From assembly GCF_003952185.1 (NCBI RefSeq), contig NZ_RXFS01000012.1, forward strand, positions 62,001 to 126,000: a DNA stretch of 64,000 nt, written 5' to 3'. This DNA is from Variovorax sp. 679. GTDB lineage: Bacteria; Pseudomonadota; Gammaproteobacteria; Burkholderiales; Burkholderiaceae_C. This document shows, in pieces, positions 46,363 to 56,441 of this stretch (position 1 is the stretch's first letter; every line of letters starts with the position of its first letter). The notes beneath the pieces are model-generated. The model saw only the letters and a list, made by a program, of their open reading frames with translations. It was not told the origin of the DNA and did not search any database. A program made the position numbers and the translations under genes.

Positions 46363-47211
46363 TCAGGACGCGGGCTCCTCCTCGCCCGCTTCCGGCTTCT
46401 TGCGGGGCGACAGGAATTCCTTGATGAGTTCCCCGCTCTCGTCGCTGTAGAGGCTGGTCAGGAAGGATTCGCGCTCGGCCTCCAGCTGCTCGCGCCGGCT
46501 GCGTCCGCGCGCCGAGTACACGAGCTGCTTGATGCGCGCCTGCACCTCGAACAGACCGCGCGCGAGCTGCTGTGCCCAGGCGAGCGCGACGGCGCCGGCT
46601 TCCCCGTGCGGCACCACCTTGTTGACCACGCCCAGCTCGTGCAGCCGCCTGGCCGTGCAGGGCGCGCCGTCGAGCAGCATCTCGAGCGCGGCCTGCGGGG
46701 GCAGCGCGCGAACCAGCGAATCGGTACCGCCGCCGTCGGGTGACAGGCCGACGTTGACGTACGACATCGCGAACTTCGCGTCCTCGGCGGCCACGATCAG
46801 GTCGCAGGCCAGGCACAGCGAAAAGCCGCCGCCCATCGCGGCGCCCTCGACCGCGGCGATGACGGGCTGCGGCGCCTCCTGTATCGCCATGATCCATTCG
46901 TGCAGCGCATCGATATGGCCGTGCTGTTCGGATGCCGGAAGCTTCCGCTGCCGGGCCAGGCGCCGCAGGTCGCCGCCGCCGCTGAAGTGCTCGCCCTCCC
47001 CGCACAGCACGATGGCGCGCACGGTACGAAAGCCCGAGGTGGCGCGCATCACCTTGGCGGCTGTCCGGTAGACCGACGGATTGATCGCGTTGCGCGCCGC
47101 CGGGTTGCTCAGCGTCAGCACCAGCACCGGGCCTTCGCGGTGCATCTTGAGCCGCGCGCCCGGCGCGGGCACGGCGTTCACGCTGGTGATGGCCGGAACC
47201 GCGGTCGTCAT
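46363..47211 (-). CDS. Enoyl-CoA hydratase/isomerase (crotonase) family protein
   Basis: A 282-residue crotonase-fold protein with the oxyanion-hole patterns GEGEHFSGGGDLRRL (about 81-95) and VEGAAMGGGFSLCLACDL (about 130-147). At the active-site segment it has VNVGLSPDGGGTDSL: the usual first glutamate is replaced by tyrosine, and an aspartate occupies the position used catalytically in PaaG-type isomerases. It may be an isomerase or a specialised hydratase rather than a beta-oxidation hydratase. The ATG at 47211 is preferred over a start nine codons upstream. No linked degradation genes are adjacent. Confidence 0.85.
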   Translation of the reverse strand: MTTAVPAITSVNAVPAPGARLKMHREGPVLVLTLSNPAARNAINPSVYRTAAKVMRATSGFRTVRAIVLCGEGEHFSGGGDLRRLARQRKLPASEQHGHIDALHEWIMAIQEAPQPVIAAVEGAAMGGGFSLCLACDLIVAAEDAKFAMSYVNVGLSPDGGGTDSLVRALPPQAALEMLLDGAPCTARRLHELGVVNKVVPHGEAGAVALAWAQQLARGLFEVQARIKQLVYSARGRSRREQLEAERESFLTSLYSDESGELIKEFLSPRKKPEAGEEEPAS

Positions 47212-47371
47212 GAGACGCGCCCCGCGGTCGTGCCCCACCGAAAGTCTTGACGGTTGTACATGTTGCCCCCTTGTTTACCGAGTTGTAGCCAAACGATACA
47301 ACGCAAGAGGCTCCGGTGCGAATGCCTCGAAAGGCATACTTTCAAATTACTTTTGCAACTAAATCACGGTT

Positions 47372-49831
47372 TCAGGATTCCGGCGGCTCTGCAGGAGACG
47401 GGCGGTGCTGCCAGTACCGCGCGCGGCGCTCGCGCTCGCAGGCCACGTCGGTGGGCTGCGCACTGCTCCAATGCGCCGCGCCGCAGCGGATGTTTTCGAT
47501 CAGCCGCACGCCGCGCTCCTGGTAGCGCACCGTCACTTCCTGCGCCGGGTGGCCGAAGCGGTTGCGGTATCCCGCCTGCACGAAGGCCATGCGAGGCCGG
47601 ACCGCGTCGAGGAAGGCTTCGCCCGACGAAGTCCTGCTGCCATGGTGCGGCGCCAGCAGCACGTCGGCGCGCAGCAGTTGCGGCGTGCGCATGACAAGGG
47701 CGGTTTCCTGAAGCCGCTCGATGTCGCCGGCCAGCAGCGCCGCCGCGCGCCCGTTGCCGATGCGCAGCACGCACGACACGGCATTGGGTTTCGTGAAGCT
47801 GCGGTAGTCGCTCTCGAACGGATGCAGCACCTCGAAGCGCACGCCGTCCCAGGTCCATGCCTGGCCCGCCTCGCATCGCCTTGCCGCGCGCACCGCCTGC
47901 AGCGGATGCGCGGCCTCGATGGAACTCAGCAGCGCGGCCTCCGGCTGCATCGCGAGCACCGCGGGCGCGCCGCCGATGTGGTCGGTGTCGCGATGGCTCA
48001 CCACCAGCGTGTCGAGGCGCTCGCCGTAGGCCCGCAGCAGCGGCACGAGCACCCGATGGCCTGCATCGCTTTCGAGGCTGTAGCGCGGGCCGGCGTCGTA
48101 GAGCAGGCTGTGCGTGGCGGTGCGCACGAGCACCGCGTTGCCCTGGCCGACGTCGGCGGCGAGCAGTTCGAATTCGCCCGCCGCTGGCCGGGGCGCCTGC
48201 CAGAGCAGCACCGGCAGGAGCAGTGGAACGCCGAGACCACGCAGCGACCAGGGCAGCCGCATGGCCAGCAATGCACCGCCGCCCACGCCGCAGGCGGCCA
48301 TCCAGAGAGGAGGCGCCGCCATCGACAGCGTGGCGTGCGGCAACCCGGCCAGCCATTGCAGCAGCAACGCCAGCACCTGCACGGCCCAGGCCGCGAGGTC
48401 CCACAGCGGTGGAGCGACCACGCCGAGCATGGCCAGCGGCGTGATCACGAGCGTGACCCACGGGATCGCCACGGCATTGGCCAGCAGGCCGACCAGCGAC
48501 ACCTGCTGGAACAGCAGCAGGCTCAACGGCGTGATCGCCAGCGTGATGACCCATTGCTCGCGAAAGAACTGCAGCAGGCGGAAAGCTGCGCCCTTCTTCC
48601 GCTCGCCCGGCACCGCTGAGTCGGTGGCGAAGAGCACGCCCACCGCCACGAAGCTCAGCCAGAAGCCGGCCTGCATCAGGGCCCACGGATCGAGCGCGAC
48701 CACCACGACCGCCGTCAGCAGCCACACATGCGGCCAGGGCCAGCGCCGGCCCGTGAGGCGCAGCAGCCCGACCGTCGCCAGCATCCAGACCGTGCGCTGC
48801 GCGGGCACGCCCCAGCCGCTGAAAAGCGCATAGAGCGTGGCCAACAGCACGCCGCCGACCAGTGCAGCCTGCTGCGCGGGCAGGCACAGCATCAGCCGCG
48901 TGCTGCGCCGCCAGAGCAGGCCGACGAGATGCGCGGCCAGCCAGGCGAACATCGTGACGTGAAGGCCCGAGATCGACATCAGGTGCGCCACGCCCGTGGC
49001 GCGGAACACGTCCCAGCCCGCGCGGTCGATGGCGCCCTGGTCGCCGGTGACCAGGGCCGCGATCACGCCCGCCCGGGCGCGGTCGGGCACGCGCTCGAAG
49101 ACGGCGTCGCGCACGGCTTCGCGGGCGCGCTCGACGGGATGCCGCCAGGTGCTTGCCACCAGCACGGGCGCCGCATCGCGGGAGCCGGTCCGCACATTGC
49201 CGCTGGCGTGAAGGCCCTGTTCCCACATCCAGAGTTCGCTGTCGAAGCCATGAGGATTGCGGGTGCCGTGGGGCGCTCTCAGGCGCACCGTGAGTTGCCA
49301 TCGCTCGCCGGCGTGCGGAGAGCCAGGAGCGTCCATCGACGGCATCCGGCTTTCGGAAGCCCGGCTCCACAGGCCGGAGCCTTCGGAATACCAGCCGAGG
49401 ACGATGCGGTCGGGTACGTCGGGTTGTCCGGCCGCGTCCGGATCGGCCCAGCTCGCGGACTCGACATCGAGACGGAACCGCGTTCCAGCTTCATTGCGCT
49501 GGGGCATCTCCGACACGACGCCTGTGACCCGCAGGTCGCGTCCTTCGAGCCCCGGGTCGAGCGCACCGCTCGCATAGGCCGTCGCACGCCATCCAGCGAG
49601 CCCCGTGCCGGCCATCGCGCCGCACATCAAGGCAATGAACACGAGCACCCTGCCCGGCATGCGCCGCCACACCAGGCCAGCCACGGCCATGACCAGCAGG
49701 CCGACGTAAATCCATGTCGGCCAGAGCACCGGCTGCTGCAGCTGCAGGGCCGCGCCGAGCAGCGAACCACCCAGCGCGGCGAACGCTCCCGCCCCGCCCA
49801 CGGCACCGCCGGACGCGCGCGACGGCGTCAT
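47372..49831 (-). CDS. comEC: DNA internalization-related competence protein ComEC/Rec2
   Basis: 819-residue inner-membrane channel for single-stranded DNA uptake during natural transformation. It has an N-terminal DUF4131-type extracytoplasmic part after two hydrophobic segments. The Competence domain follows with many membrane segments (VAHLMSISGLHVTMFAWLA near residue 285). A C-terminal metallo-beta-lactamase domain has VVSHRDTDHIGGAP near 625 as metal-binding HxDxDH. The ATG at 49831 has GGGAG seven bases upstream; an upstream TTG at 49858 is less likely. The gene is full length, so uptake competence is plausible if the type IV pilus genes exist elsewhere. Confidence 0.93.
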   Translation of the reverse strand: MTPSRASGGAVGGAGAFAALGGSLLGAALQLQQPVLWPTWIYVGLLVMAVAGLVWRRMPGRVLVFIALMCGAMAGTGLAGWRATAYASGALDPGLEGRDLRVTGVVSEMPQRNEAGTRFRLDVESASWADPDAAGQPDVPDRIVLGWYSEGSGLWSRASESRMPSMDAPGSPHAGERWQLTVRLRAPHGTRNPHGFDSELWMWEQGLHASGNVRTGSRDAAPVLVASTWRHPVERAREAVRDAVFERVPDRARAGVIAALVTGDQGAIDRAGWDVFRATGVAHLMSISGLHVTMFAWLAAHLVGLLWRRSTRLMLCLPAQQAALVGGVLLATLYALFSGWGVPAQRTVWMLATVGLLRLTGRRWPWPHVWLLTAVVVVALDPWALMQAGFWLSFVAVGVLFATDSAVPGERKKGAAFRLLQFFREQWVITLAITPLSLLLFQQVSLVGLLANAVAIPWVTLVITPLAMLGVVAPPLWDLAAWAVQVLALLLQWLAGLPHATLSMAAPPLWMAACGVGGGALLAMRLPWSLRGLGVPLLLPVLLWQAPRPAAGEFELLAADVGQGNAVLVRTATHSLLYDAGPRYSLESDAGHRVLVPLLRAYGERLDTLVVSHRDTDHIGGAPAVLAMQPEAALLSSIEAAHPLQAVRAARRCEAGQAWTWDGVRFEVLHPFESDYRSFTKPNAVSCVLRIGNGRAAALLAGDIERLQETALVMRTPQLLRADVLLAPHHGSRTSSGEAFLDAVRPRMAFVQAGYRNRFGHPAQEVTVRYQERGVRLIENIRCGAAHWSSAQPTDVACERERRARYWQHRPSPAEPPES

Positions 49832-49972
49832 CGGACAACTCCCGAAACCATGATGCAAACCCTCCCCAAGTCACGCTCAGTGGCGCGTTAATTGCTTTGG
49901 CATCTCGGCTAGTATGCGTCTCACCAGAGACATCTTCTCGATGCAATCTGCCAGCACTGCACACAAAAACGC

Positions 49973-52900
49973 ATGTCCATTCACGCCGCTCTCCACCACG
50001 TCACCCACTACAAGTACGACCGCCTGGTGCAGCTGGGCCCTCAGGTCGTGCGCTTGCGGCCCGCGCCGCATTGCCGCAGCAACGTCATCTCGTATTCGCT
50101 GCGGGTCGAGCCGGCCGAGCACTTCGTCAACTGGATGCAGGACCCGTTCGCCAACTACCAGGCGCGGCTCGTGTTCCCCGAGAAGACGCGCGAATTCAAG
50201 GTCACGGTCGACCTCGTGGTCGAGATGGCGGTCTACAACCCCTTCGACTTCTTCCTCGAGCCGCAGGCAGAGAACTTCCCCTTCAAGTACACGCCCTCGC
50301 AGGCCGAGGAACTGGCTCCCTACCTCGTGGCCGATCCGGTCACGCCGTTGCTCGAGGCCTACCTCGACAAGATCGACCGCAAGGAGCAGCGCACCATCGA
50401 CTTCCTGGTCGGCATCAACCAGCAGGTCCAGAAGGACGTCAACTACCTGATCCGCATGGAGCCCGGCGTGCAGACGCCGGAAGAAACGCTCACCAACGGC
50501 AGCGGCTCCTGCCGCGACTCGGGCTGGCTGCTGGTGCAGCTGCTGCGCCATTGCGGACTGGCCGCGCGCTTCGTCTCGGGCTACCTGATCCAGCTCACGC
50601 CCGACGTGAAGGCGCTCGACGGCCCCAGCGGCACCACGGTCGACTTCACCGACCTGCACGCCTGGTGCGAGGTGTTCCTGCCCGGCGCCGGATGGATCGG
50701 CCTCGACGCCACCTCGGGCCTCCTAGCCGGCGAAGGCCATATCCCGCTGGCCTGCACGCCCACGCCTTCGAGCGCGGCGCCCATCGAGGGCGGGGTCGAC
50801 GAATCCGAGGTCGAGTTCGGCCACGAGATGTCGGTCACGCGCATCTACGAATCGCCGCGCGTCACCAAGCCCTACACCGAAGAGCAATGGGCCGAAGTTC
50901 TGGCCCTGGGCGATGCGGTCGATGCGCGCCTGAAGGCCGGCGACGTGCGCCTGACCATGGGCGGCGAGCCCACTTACGTGGCCACCACCGACCGCGACGC
51001 GCCCGAATGGAACACCGACGCCCTCGGCCCCACCAAGCGCGGCTACGCCACCGAGCTCGTGCACAAGCTGCGCGCCGAGTACGGCCAGGGCGGCTTCCTG
51101 CATTTCGGACAGGGCAAGTGGTACCCGGGCGAGCAGCTGCCGCGCTGGGCGCTGTCGATCTTCTGGCGCGCCGACGGCCAGACCCTGTGGCACGACCCGG
51201 ACCTGTTCGCCGATGAGCGCTTTCCCACGCACTACACGAGCGAGGACGCGCGCCGCTTCACCACCGTGCTGGCACACAAGCTGGGCCTGACCGAGCGCTA
51301 CATCCAGCCCGGCTACGAGGACATCTACTACTACCTCTGGCGCGAACGCCGCCTGCCCGTCAACGTCGACCCCTTCGACTCGAAGCTCGACGACGAACTG
51401 GAGCGCGTGCGCCTGCGCCGCGTGTTCACGCAGAAGCTCGACGCGGTGATCGGCTACATGCTGCCCATCGAGCCCGGCAATGCGAACGGCGATGCTCCCG
51501 CGCTCGCCGGCCCGGCCTGGAAGACCGGCCCCTGGTTCCTGCGCGACGACCGGCTCTACCTCATTCCGGGCGACTCGCCCATGGGCTACCGCCTGCCGCT
51601 CGACTCGCAGCCGTGGGCCAGCAAGGGCGACTACCCGTACCTGATCGAACGCGACCCGACCGCACCGCGCGGCGCGCTGCCGAGCTCGGCCGACTACCGT
51701 GCGCGCTACGCCGTGGGAACTGGCACTGGTGACGTCGGCAGCGCGGGCGCAGACCTTGGCGCCGTGCCCTATGCCTTCGGCACGCCGCCCGTCGTGCCCG
51801 CCTCGCTGCGCATGCAGGCGCCGGGCGATGCCGGCGAAAGCGATGCGGCCTCCCCCGACGACGCTACGGCCGGCAAATCGACCACGCGCCAGCCCCTGCG
51901 CGGCGAATCGGCCCACTGGGTCACGCGCACCGCGCTGTGCGTCGAAGTACGCGACCCGCGTCGCGCCAACGGCCCCGCGGCCGAGAAGAAGGGCAATGCC
52001 TCGGGCGTGCTCTACGTCTTCATGCCGCCGCTCGCGCGCCTGGAGGACTACCTCGACCTCGTCGCGGCCGTGGAAGCCACCGCGCGCGACCTGGGCGTGC
52101 GCATCGTGATGGAAGGCTATCCGCCGCCGCGCGACCCGCGCCTGAAGATGCTGCAGGTCACGCCCGACCCCGGCGTGATCGAAGTCAACATCCACCCTGC
52201 GCACAACTGGAAGGAACTGGTCGACCACACCGAGTTCCTCTACAACGCCGCGTTCGAAACACGCCTGTCGGCCGAGAAGTTCATGACCGACGGCCGCCAC
52301 ACCGGCACCGGCGGCGGCAACCACTTCGTGATGGGCGGCGCCACGCCCGCCGACAGCCCCTTCCTGCGCCGGCCCGAGCTGCTGGCCAGCCTGCTGCTGT
52401 ACTGGCACAACCACCCTTCGCTGAGCTACCTGTTCTCGGGCATGTTCATCGGCCCGACGAGCCAGGCGCCGCGCGTGGACGAGGCCCGCAACGACCAGGT
52501 CTACGAGCTGGAGATCGCGCTGAAGGAAATCGCGAAGAACCGCGAGATCTACGGCCAGAACATGCCCGCATGGCTGGTCGACCGCACGCTGCGCAACATC
52601 CTGATCGACGTTTCGGGCAATACGCACCGCAGCGAGTTCTGCATCGACAAGCTCTACTCGCCCGACTCCAGCACCGGCCGCCTCGGTCTGCTGGAGCTGC
52701 GCGCTTTTGAAATGCCGCCGCATGCGCGCATGAGCATCGCGCAGCAGCTGCTGATTCGCGCGCTGGTCGCCCGCTTCTGGGACGAGCCCTACAAGGCGCC
52801 CGTCACCCGCTGGGGCACCGAACTGCACGACCGTTTCCTGCTGCCGACCTTCGTGAAGATGGACTTCGACGACGTCATCAGCGAGATGCGCCAGGCCGGC

Positions 52901-53494
52901 TTCGCCTTCGATCCCGACTGGTTCGCGCCGCACTTCGAGTTCCGCTTCCCGCTGGTGGGCCAGATGCAGGCCATGGGCGTGGAGCTCTCGCTGCGCAACG
53001 CGCTCGAGCCCTGGCACGTGATGGGCGAGGAAGGCTCTGCCGGCGGCACGGTGCGCTACGTCGACTCGTCGCTGGAGCGCATCGAGGTGCGCGTGACCGG
53101 ACTGAACGAGAGCCGCCACGTCGTCACCGTCAACGGCAAGGTGCTGCCGCTGCAGCCTACCGGCGTGGCCGGCGAGTTCGTGGCGGGCGTGCGCTACAAG
53201 GCGTGGAATCCGCCCTCGTCGCTGCACCCCAGCATCAAGGCCCACGCGCCGCTGACCTTCGACCTGGTCGACACCTGGATGAAGCGCTCGCTCGGCGGCT
53301 GCCAGTACTTCGTCGCTCACCCGGGCGGGCGCAATTACGACACCTTCCCCGTCAACGCCTACGAGGCGGAAAGCCGCCGCCACTCGCGCTTCACGCGCAC
53401 CGGCCATACACCCGGACTCATGCGCACGCCCCCGGCGACCATCGAGCTGCCGGGCAGCCGCGAATTCCCGTTCACGCTCGACCTGCGGCGTTAA
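49973..53494 (+). CDS. Large transglutaminase-like protein with DUF2126 domain
   Basis: 1173 residues with no signal peptide, so probably cytoplasmic. The N-terminal bacterial transglutaminase-like N-domain is followed by a papain-like core with Cys180 in GSGSCRDSGW, His229 in DLHAWCEVF and Asp245 in GLDATSG. From about residue 320 a DUF2126 domain runs to the end, including MGGEPTYVATTDRDAPEWN and GRHTGTGGGNHFVMGGAT. This architecture occurs with ATP-grasp/alpha-E proteins; here the fused ATP-grasp/alpha-E gene follows 63 bases downstream on the same strand. It may hydrolyse or transfer peptide-amide products. Substrate unknown. Confidence 0.92.
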   Translation: MSIHAALHHVTHYKYDRLVQLGPQVVRLRPAPHCRSNVISYSLRVEPAEHFVNWMQDPFANYQARLVFPEKTREFKVTVDLVVEMAVYNPFDFFLEPQAENFPFKYTPSQAEELAPYLVADPVTPLLEAYLDKIDRKEQRTIDFLVGINQQVQKDVNYLIRMEPGVQTPEETLTNGSGSCRDSGWLLVQLLRHCGLAARFVSGYLIQLTPDVKALDGPSGTTVDFTDLHAWCEVFLPGAGWIGLDATSGLLAGEGHIPLACTPTPSSAAPIEGGVDESEVEFGHEMSVTRIYESPRVTKPYTEEQWAEVLALGDAVDARLKAGDVRLTMGGEPTYVATTDRDAPEWNTDALGPTKRGYATELVHKLRAEYGQGGFLHFGQGKWYPGEQLPRWALSIFWRADGQTLWHDPDLFADERFPTHYTSEDARRFTTVLAHKLGLTERYIQPGYEDIYYYLWRERRLPVNVDPFDSKLDDELERVRLRRVFTQKLDAVIGYMLPIEPGNANGDAPALAGPAWKTGPWFLRDDRLYLIPGDSPMGYRLPLDSQPWASKGDYPYLIERDPTAPRGALPSSADYRARYAVGTGTGDVGSAGADLGAVPYAFGTPPVVPASLRMQAPGDAGESDAASPDDATAGKSTTRQPLRGESAHWVTRTALCVEVRDPRRANGPAAEKKGNASGVLYVFMPPLARLEDYLDLVAAVEATARDLGVRIVMEGYPPPRDPRLKMLQVTPDPGVIEVNIHPAHNWKELVDHTEFLYNAAFETRLSAEKFMTDGRHTGTGGGNHFVMGGATPADSPFLRRPELLASLLLYWHNHPSLSYLFSGMFIGPTSQAPRVDEARNDQVYELEIALKEIAKNREIYGQNMPAWLVDRTLRNILIDVSGNTHRSEFCIDKLYSPDSSTGRLGLLELRAFEMPPHARMSIAQQLLIRALVARFWDEPYKAPVTRWGTELHDRFLLPTFVKMDFDDVISEMRQAGFAFDPDWFAPHFEFRFPLVGQMQAMGVELSLRNALEPWHVMGEEGSAGGTVRYVDSSLERIEVRVTGLNESRHVVTVNGKVLPLQPTGVAGEFVAGVRYKAWNPPSSLHPSIKAHAPLTFDLVDTWMKRSLGGCQYFVAHPGGRNYDTFPVNAYEAESRRHSRFTRTGHTPGLMRTPPATIELPGSREFPFTLDLRR

Positions 53495-53557
53495 GGGGAC
53501 ATTTAGCACATTGCCCGAACGGCCACCCCGTGACGGCAGTGTGACAATCCATCCCCT

Positions 53558-56317
53558 GTGGAACCTTTGAACGAATCCCTGTTCGACGCCCAGGCACTGG
53601 AATTTCCGGCGGCCCTGGCGTCGGCGCTCGCCCCGCCGGCCCTGCCCGGTCATTTCGATGAACTGCGCGGGCAGGCCACGCCGGCAACGCCTGCGCGGCC
53701 GGCAACGGGAGCTGCAGCGCCGGCCCCTGCCGCCCCGCAGCTCTACGACGCCGCGGCCGAACGGCCGGCGGTGCCCGGCCAGTCGCAGTCCCAATCGCAA
53801 TCCCAGTCGCAGTCGTCCTCGCAGTCCCAGGCGCAGACACAGGCCCCATCCGGCGAACAGTCGCCGCTCACGCCCGCCTGGAACGCCTTCTTCGAACAGC
53901 TCGGCCCGGGCGGCTTCAACGACCTGCCCCGGCGCGCGGCCAGCCTGGAGCGGCAGATCCGCGACAACGGCGTCACCTACAACGTGTATGCCGACACCAA
54001 CGGCCCGCAGCGGCCGTGGTCGCTCGACCTGTTCCCGCTGATCGTCTCGCCCGAGAGCTGGAGCCAGATCGAGGCCGGCGTGCTGCAGCGCGTGCGCGTG
54101 CTCGATCGCGTGATGGCCGATGCCTACGGCCCGCAGCAGCTGCTGGCCGAAGGGCTCATTCCACCGGCGCTGGTGCGCGGACACCCGGGCTACCTGCGCG
54201 CGCTGCACGGCGTGAAGCCGCCTGGCGACACCTGGCTGCACATCGCCGCCTTCGACCTCGCGCGCGGCCCCGACGGCAACTGGTGGGTGGTCTCGCAGCG
54301 CACCCAGGCGCCCTCGGGCCTGGGCTACCTGCTCGAGAACCGCCTCGCCATCGCGCGGCAGTTTCCCCAGGCCTTCGAGGCGCTGCACGTGCAGCGCCTG
54401 GCCGCCACCTACAGCGCCATGATGGAAGGCCTGCAGCGCATGTGCCCGGCCGGCGTGCCTCCGCACATCGCGCTGCTCACGCCCGGCCCGTACAACGAGA
54501 CCTACTTCGAGCACGCGTACCTCGCGCGCTACCTGGGCGTCACGCTGGTCGAGGGCAGCGACCTCACGGTGCGCGACCAGCGGCTCTACCTCAAGACCCT
54601 GCAGGGCCTGCGGCCGGTGCACGGGCTCATCAAGCGGCTCGACGACCAGTTCCTCGACCCGCTGGAGCTGCGCCCCGACTCCACGCTCGGCGTGCCCGGC
54701 CTGCTGCAGGCCATTCGCGCCGGCAACGTGCTGGTGGCCAACATGCCGGGCTCGGCGTTTCTCGAATCGCCAGCGCTGCTGGGCTTCCTGCCGGGGCTGG
54801 CACGCCGCCTGATCGACGAGAAGCTCATGCTGCCCGCGCTGCCCACCTGGTGGTGCGGCGAGCGCGCCGCGCTCGAATCGGTGCTGCCGCAGCTGGCCGA
54901 GAGCGCCATCAAGCCCACCTACCCCGGCTTCGACGGCCGCGCCAGCTTCGACGCAGTGCTCGGCAGCCAGCTCGGCCGGCGCGAGCTCGACGAATGGGCC
55001 GGCCGCATCGTGCGCGAGGGCGACGTCCACACGGTGCAGGGCTACCTGCCGCTGTCGCAGATGCCCACCTGGGCCAACGACATGGGCCCGGGCCACATCG
55101 CGCCGCGCGCGGTGATGCTGCGCGTGTTCGCGGTGAGCGACGGCGCGCAGTCGTGGCGCGTGCTGCCCGGCGGACTGGCGCGGCTCACTGAGCCCGACGC
55201 GCAGTTCGCATCGATGCAGCGCGGCGGCAGCAGCGCCGACGTGTGGGTGCAGACCCATGGCGAGGTCGACCGCACCACGCTGCTGCAACCGCACAGCACG
55301 CCGGCCTCGCTCGCGCGGCACCGCGCGCCGGTCACCAGCCGCGCCGCCGAGAACATGTTCTGGCTCGGCCGCTACACCGAGCGTGCCGAGAACGCGGTGC
55401 GCCTCGCGCGCCTCACGCTCAGCCTGCTGGGCAGCGAAGACCAGTCCTCGCGTCCGCTGCTCGAATGGCTGCACCACATGGCGCTACGCAACGCGCTGGT
55501 GCCGGCCGGCGTGCCGAGCGCGCCGCAGTCGCGCCGGGTGTTCGAGCGCGCGCTCATCGCCGAGCTGGGCGACGTGGAGCGCGGCGGCAGCGTCGGCTTC
55601 AGCCTGCGCTGCATCCGGCAGGCCGCGGCCGCCGTGCGCGAGCGCCTGTCGCAGGACAACTGGAACCAGATCGTGCGCGCCGAGGCCGATTTCCTGCGCC
55701 GCGCGGCCGAGCAGGCCGACGAAGGCAGCTTCGCTTCCAGCGCCGCGCTGCGCGCCCTCGAGTCAGCCAGCACCGCGCTCGCCGCCATGACAGGCGCGCA
55801 GACCGACCGCATGACGCGCGACGACGCCTGGCGGCTGCTGTCCATCGGCCGCCACATCGAGCGGCTGGGCTTCCTGGCGAACGCGCTGGAGGCCGGCTTC
55901 GAGAACGGCGCGGTGCACGAGGTGAGCGGCTTCGAGGCCATGGTGGCCCTCTTCGACAGCACCATCACCTTCCACGCCCGCTACCAGCAGCGCCGCGACG
56001 TCGCCACCATGGTCGACCTGCTGGTGCTCGACGCCGAGAACCCGCGCTCACTCGCATGGGTCACGCAGACGCTGCGCGGGCGCATCGCACGGCTGGCCGG
56101 CAGCGCGCCGGGCAAGCTCACCGCGCTGTCGTACGAGCTGCCCGACCCGGCCGGCTGGACGCTCGAACACCTCTGCGCCGCCGGGCCCGAGGCCAACTAT
56201 CCGGCCCTCGTCGAGCTGCTCGCCAACTGCGAGACGGCGGCCTACCATGTGTCGGACGCCATCGGCACGCGGTACTTCACGCTCACGTCCGAATCGCTAC
56301 GCTCCGTCGGAGCGTGA
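53558..56317 (+). CDS. Fused circularly permuted ATP-grasp and alpha-E protein
   Basis: A 919-residue two-domain protein. A disordered N-terminal part to about residue 105 contains a Ser-Gln repeat (about 73-92). The ATP-grasp domain follows at about 110-580, with LLTPGPYNETYFEHAYLARY and HGLIKRLDDQFLDPLELR. An alpha-E domain from about 590 starts AAENMFWLGRYTERAENAVR. It fuses what the genes at 44,767 and 43,797 encode separately, but sequence divergence shows an old paralogy. The start is a GTG. It is embedded between the DUF2126 transglutaminase and a binding protein, and is predicted to make amide bonds. Confidence 0.9.
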   Translation: MEPLNESLFDAQALEFPAALASALAPPALPGHFDELRGQATPATPARPATGAAAPAPAAPQLYDAAAERPAVPGQSQSQSQSQSQSSSQSQAQTQAPSGEQSPLTPAWNAFFEQLGPGGFNDLPRRAASLERQIRDNGVTYNVYADTNGPQRPWSLDLFPLIVSPESWSQIEAGVLQRVRVLDRVMADAYGPQQLLAEGLIPPALVRGHPGYLRALHGVKPPGDTWLHIAAFDLARGPDGNWWVVSQRTQAPSGLGYLLENRLAIARQFPQAFEALHVQRLAATYSAMMEGLQRMCPAGVPPHIALLTPGPYNETYFEHAYLARYLGVTLVEGSDLTVRDQRLYLKTLQGLRPVHGLIKRLDDQFLDPLELRPDSTLGVPGLLQAIRAGNVLVANMPGSAFLESPALLGFLPGLARRLIDEKLMLPALPTWWCGERAALESVLPQLAESAIKPTYPGFDGRASFDAVLGSQLGRRELDEWAGRIVREGDVHTVQGYLPLSQMPTWANDMGPGHIAPRAVMLRVFAVSDGAQSWRVLPGGLARLTEPDAQFASMQRGGSSADVWVQTHGEVDRTTLLQPHSTPASLARHRAPVTSRAAENMFWLGRYTERAENAVRLARLTLSLLGSEDQSSRPLLEWLHHMALRNALVPAGVPSAPQSRRVFERALIAELGDVERGGSVGFSLRCIRQAAAAVRERLSQDNWNQIVRAEADFLRRAAEQADEGSFASSAALRALESASTALAAMTGAQTDRMTRDDAWRLLSIGRHIERLGFLANALEAGFENGAVHEVSGFEAMVALFDSTITFHARYQQRRDVATMVDLLVLDAENPRSLAWVTQTLRGRIARLAGSAPGKLTALSYELPDPAGWTLEHLCAAGPEANYPALVELLANCETAAYHVSDAIGTRYFTLTSESLRSVGA
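53783..53842 (+). repeat. Ser-Gln dipeptide repeat within the fused ATP-grasp protein
   Basis: Tandem CAGTCN-type hexamers encode alternating Ser and Gln (SQSQSQSQSQSSSQSQAQTQ). The frame is intact. This is a replication-slippage-prone tract and its length may vary between strains. Confidence 0.75.
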
Positions 56318-56378
56318 ACCGGTACTCCCCCATGCTTCGCGCGCTTCGTGTCGCTTCGCACACCCCCTCACCGGGGGC

Positions 56379-56415
56379 AACGCCTGCGGCCCGGCAAAGC
56401 CGGTTCCGCGGCGTT
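56379..56415. repeat. Intergenic palindrome before the amino-acid-binding lipoprotein gene
   Basis: AACGCCTGCGG and CCGCGGCGTT pair with a single bulge around an inner GGC-AAA-GCC hairpin, 37 bases in all, preceded by CCCCC-TCACC-GGGGG at about 56,363. It lies between the fused ATP-grasp gene and the next gene, so it may be a terminator-like or dispersed intergenic palindromic element. Confidence 0.5.
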
Positions 56416-56441
56416 TCCCGATAAACCCCAAGGAGGCACCC

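Noticed and set aside
53783..53842. Ser-Gln repeat as sign of a frameshift or sequencing error
   Set aside because: The frame continues correctly on both sides into a complete ATP-grasp domain, and the same residue bias appears in neighbouring proteins.
50723..55477. A 1584-codon open frame antisense to the large transglutaminase and fused ATP-grasp genes
   Set aside because: Both opposite-strand genes have clear domains, catalytic residues and coding logic. The antisense translation is low-complexity Ala/Arg/Gly/Val without any domain, as expected in GC-rich DNA.
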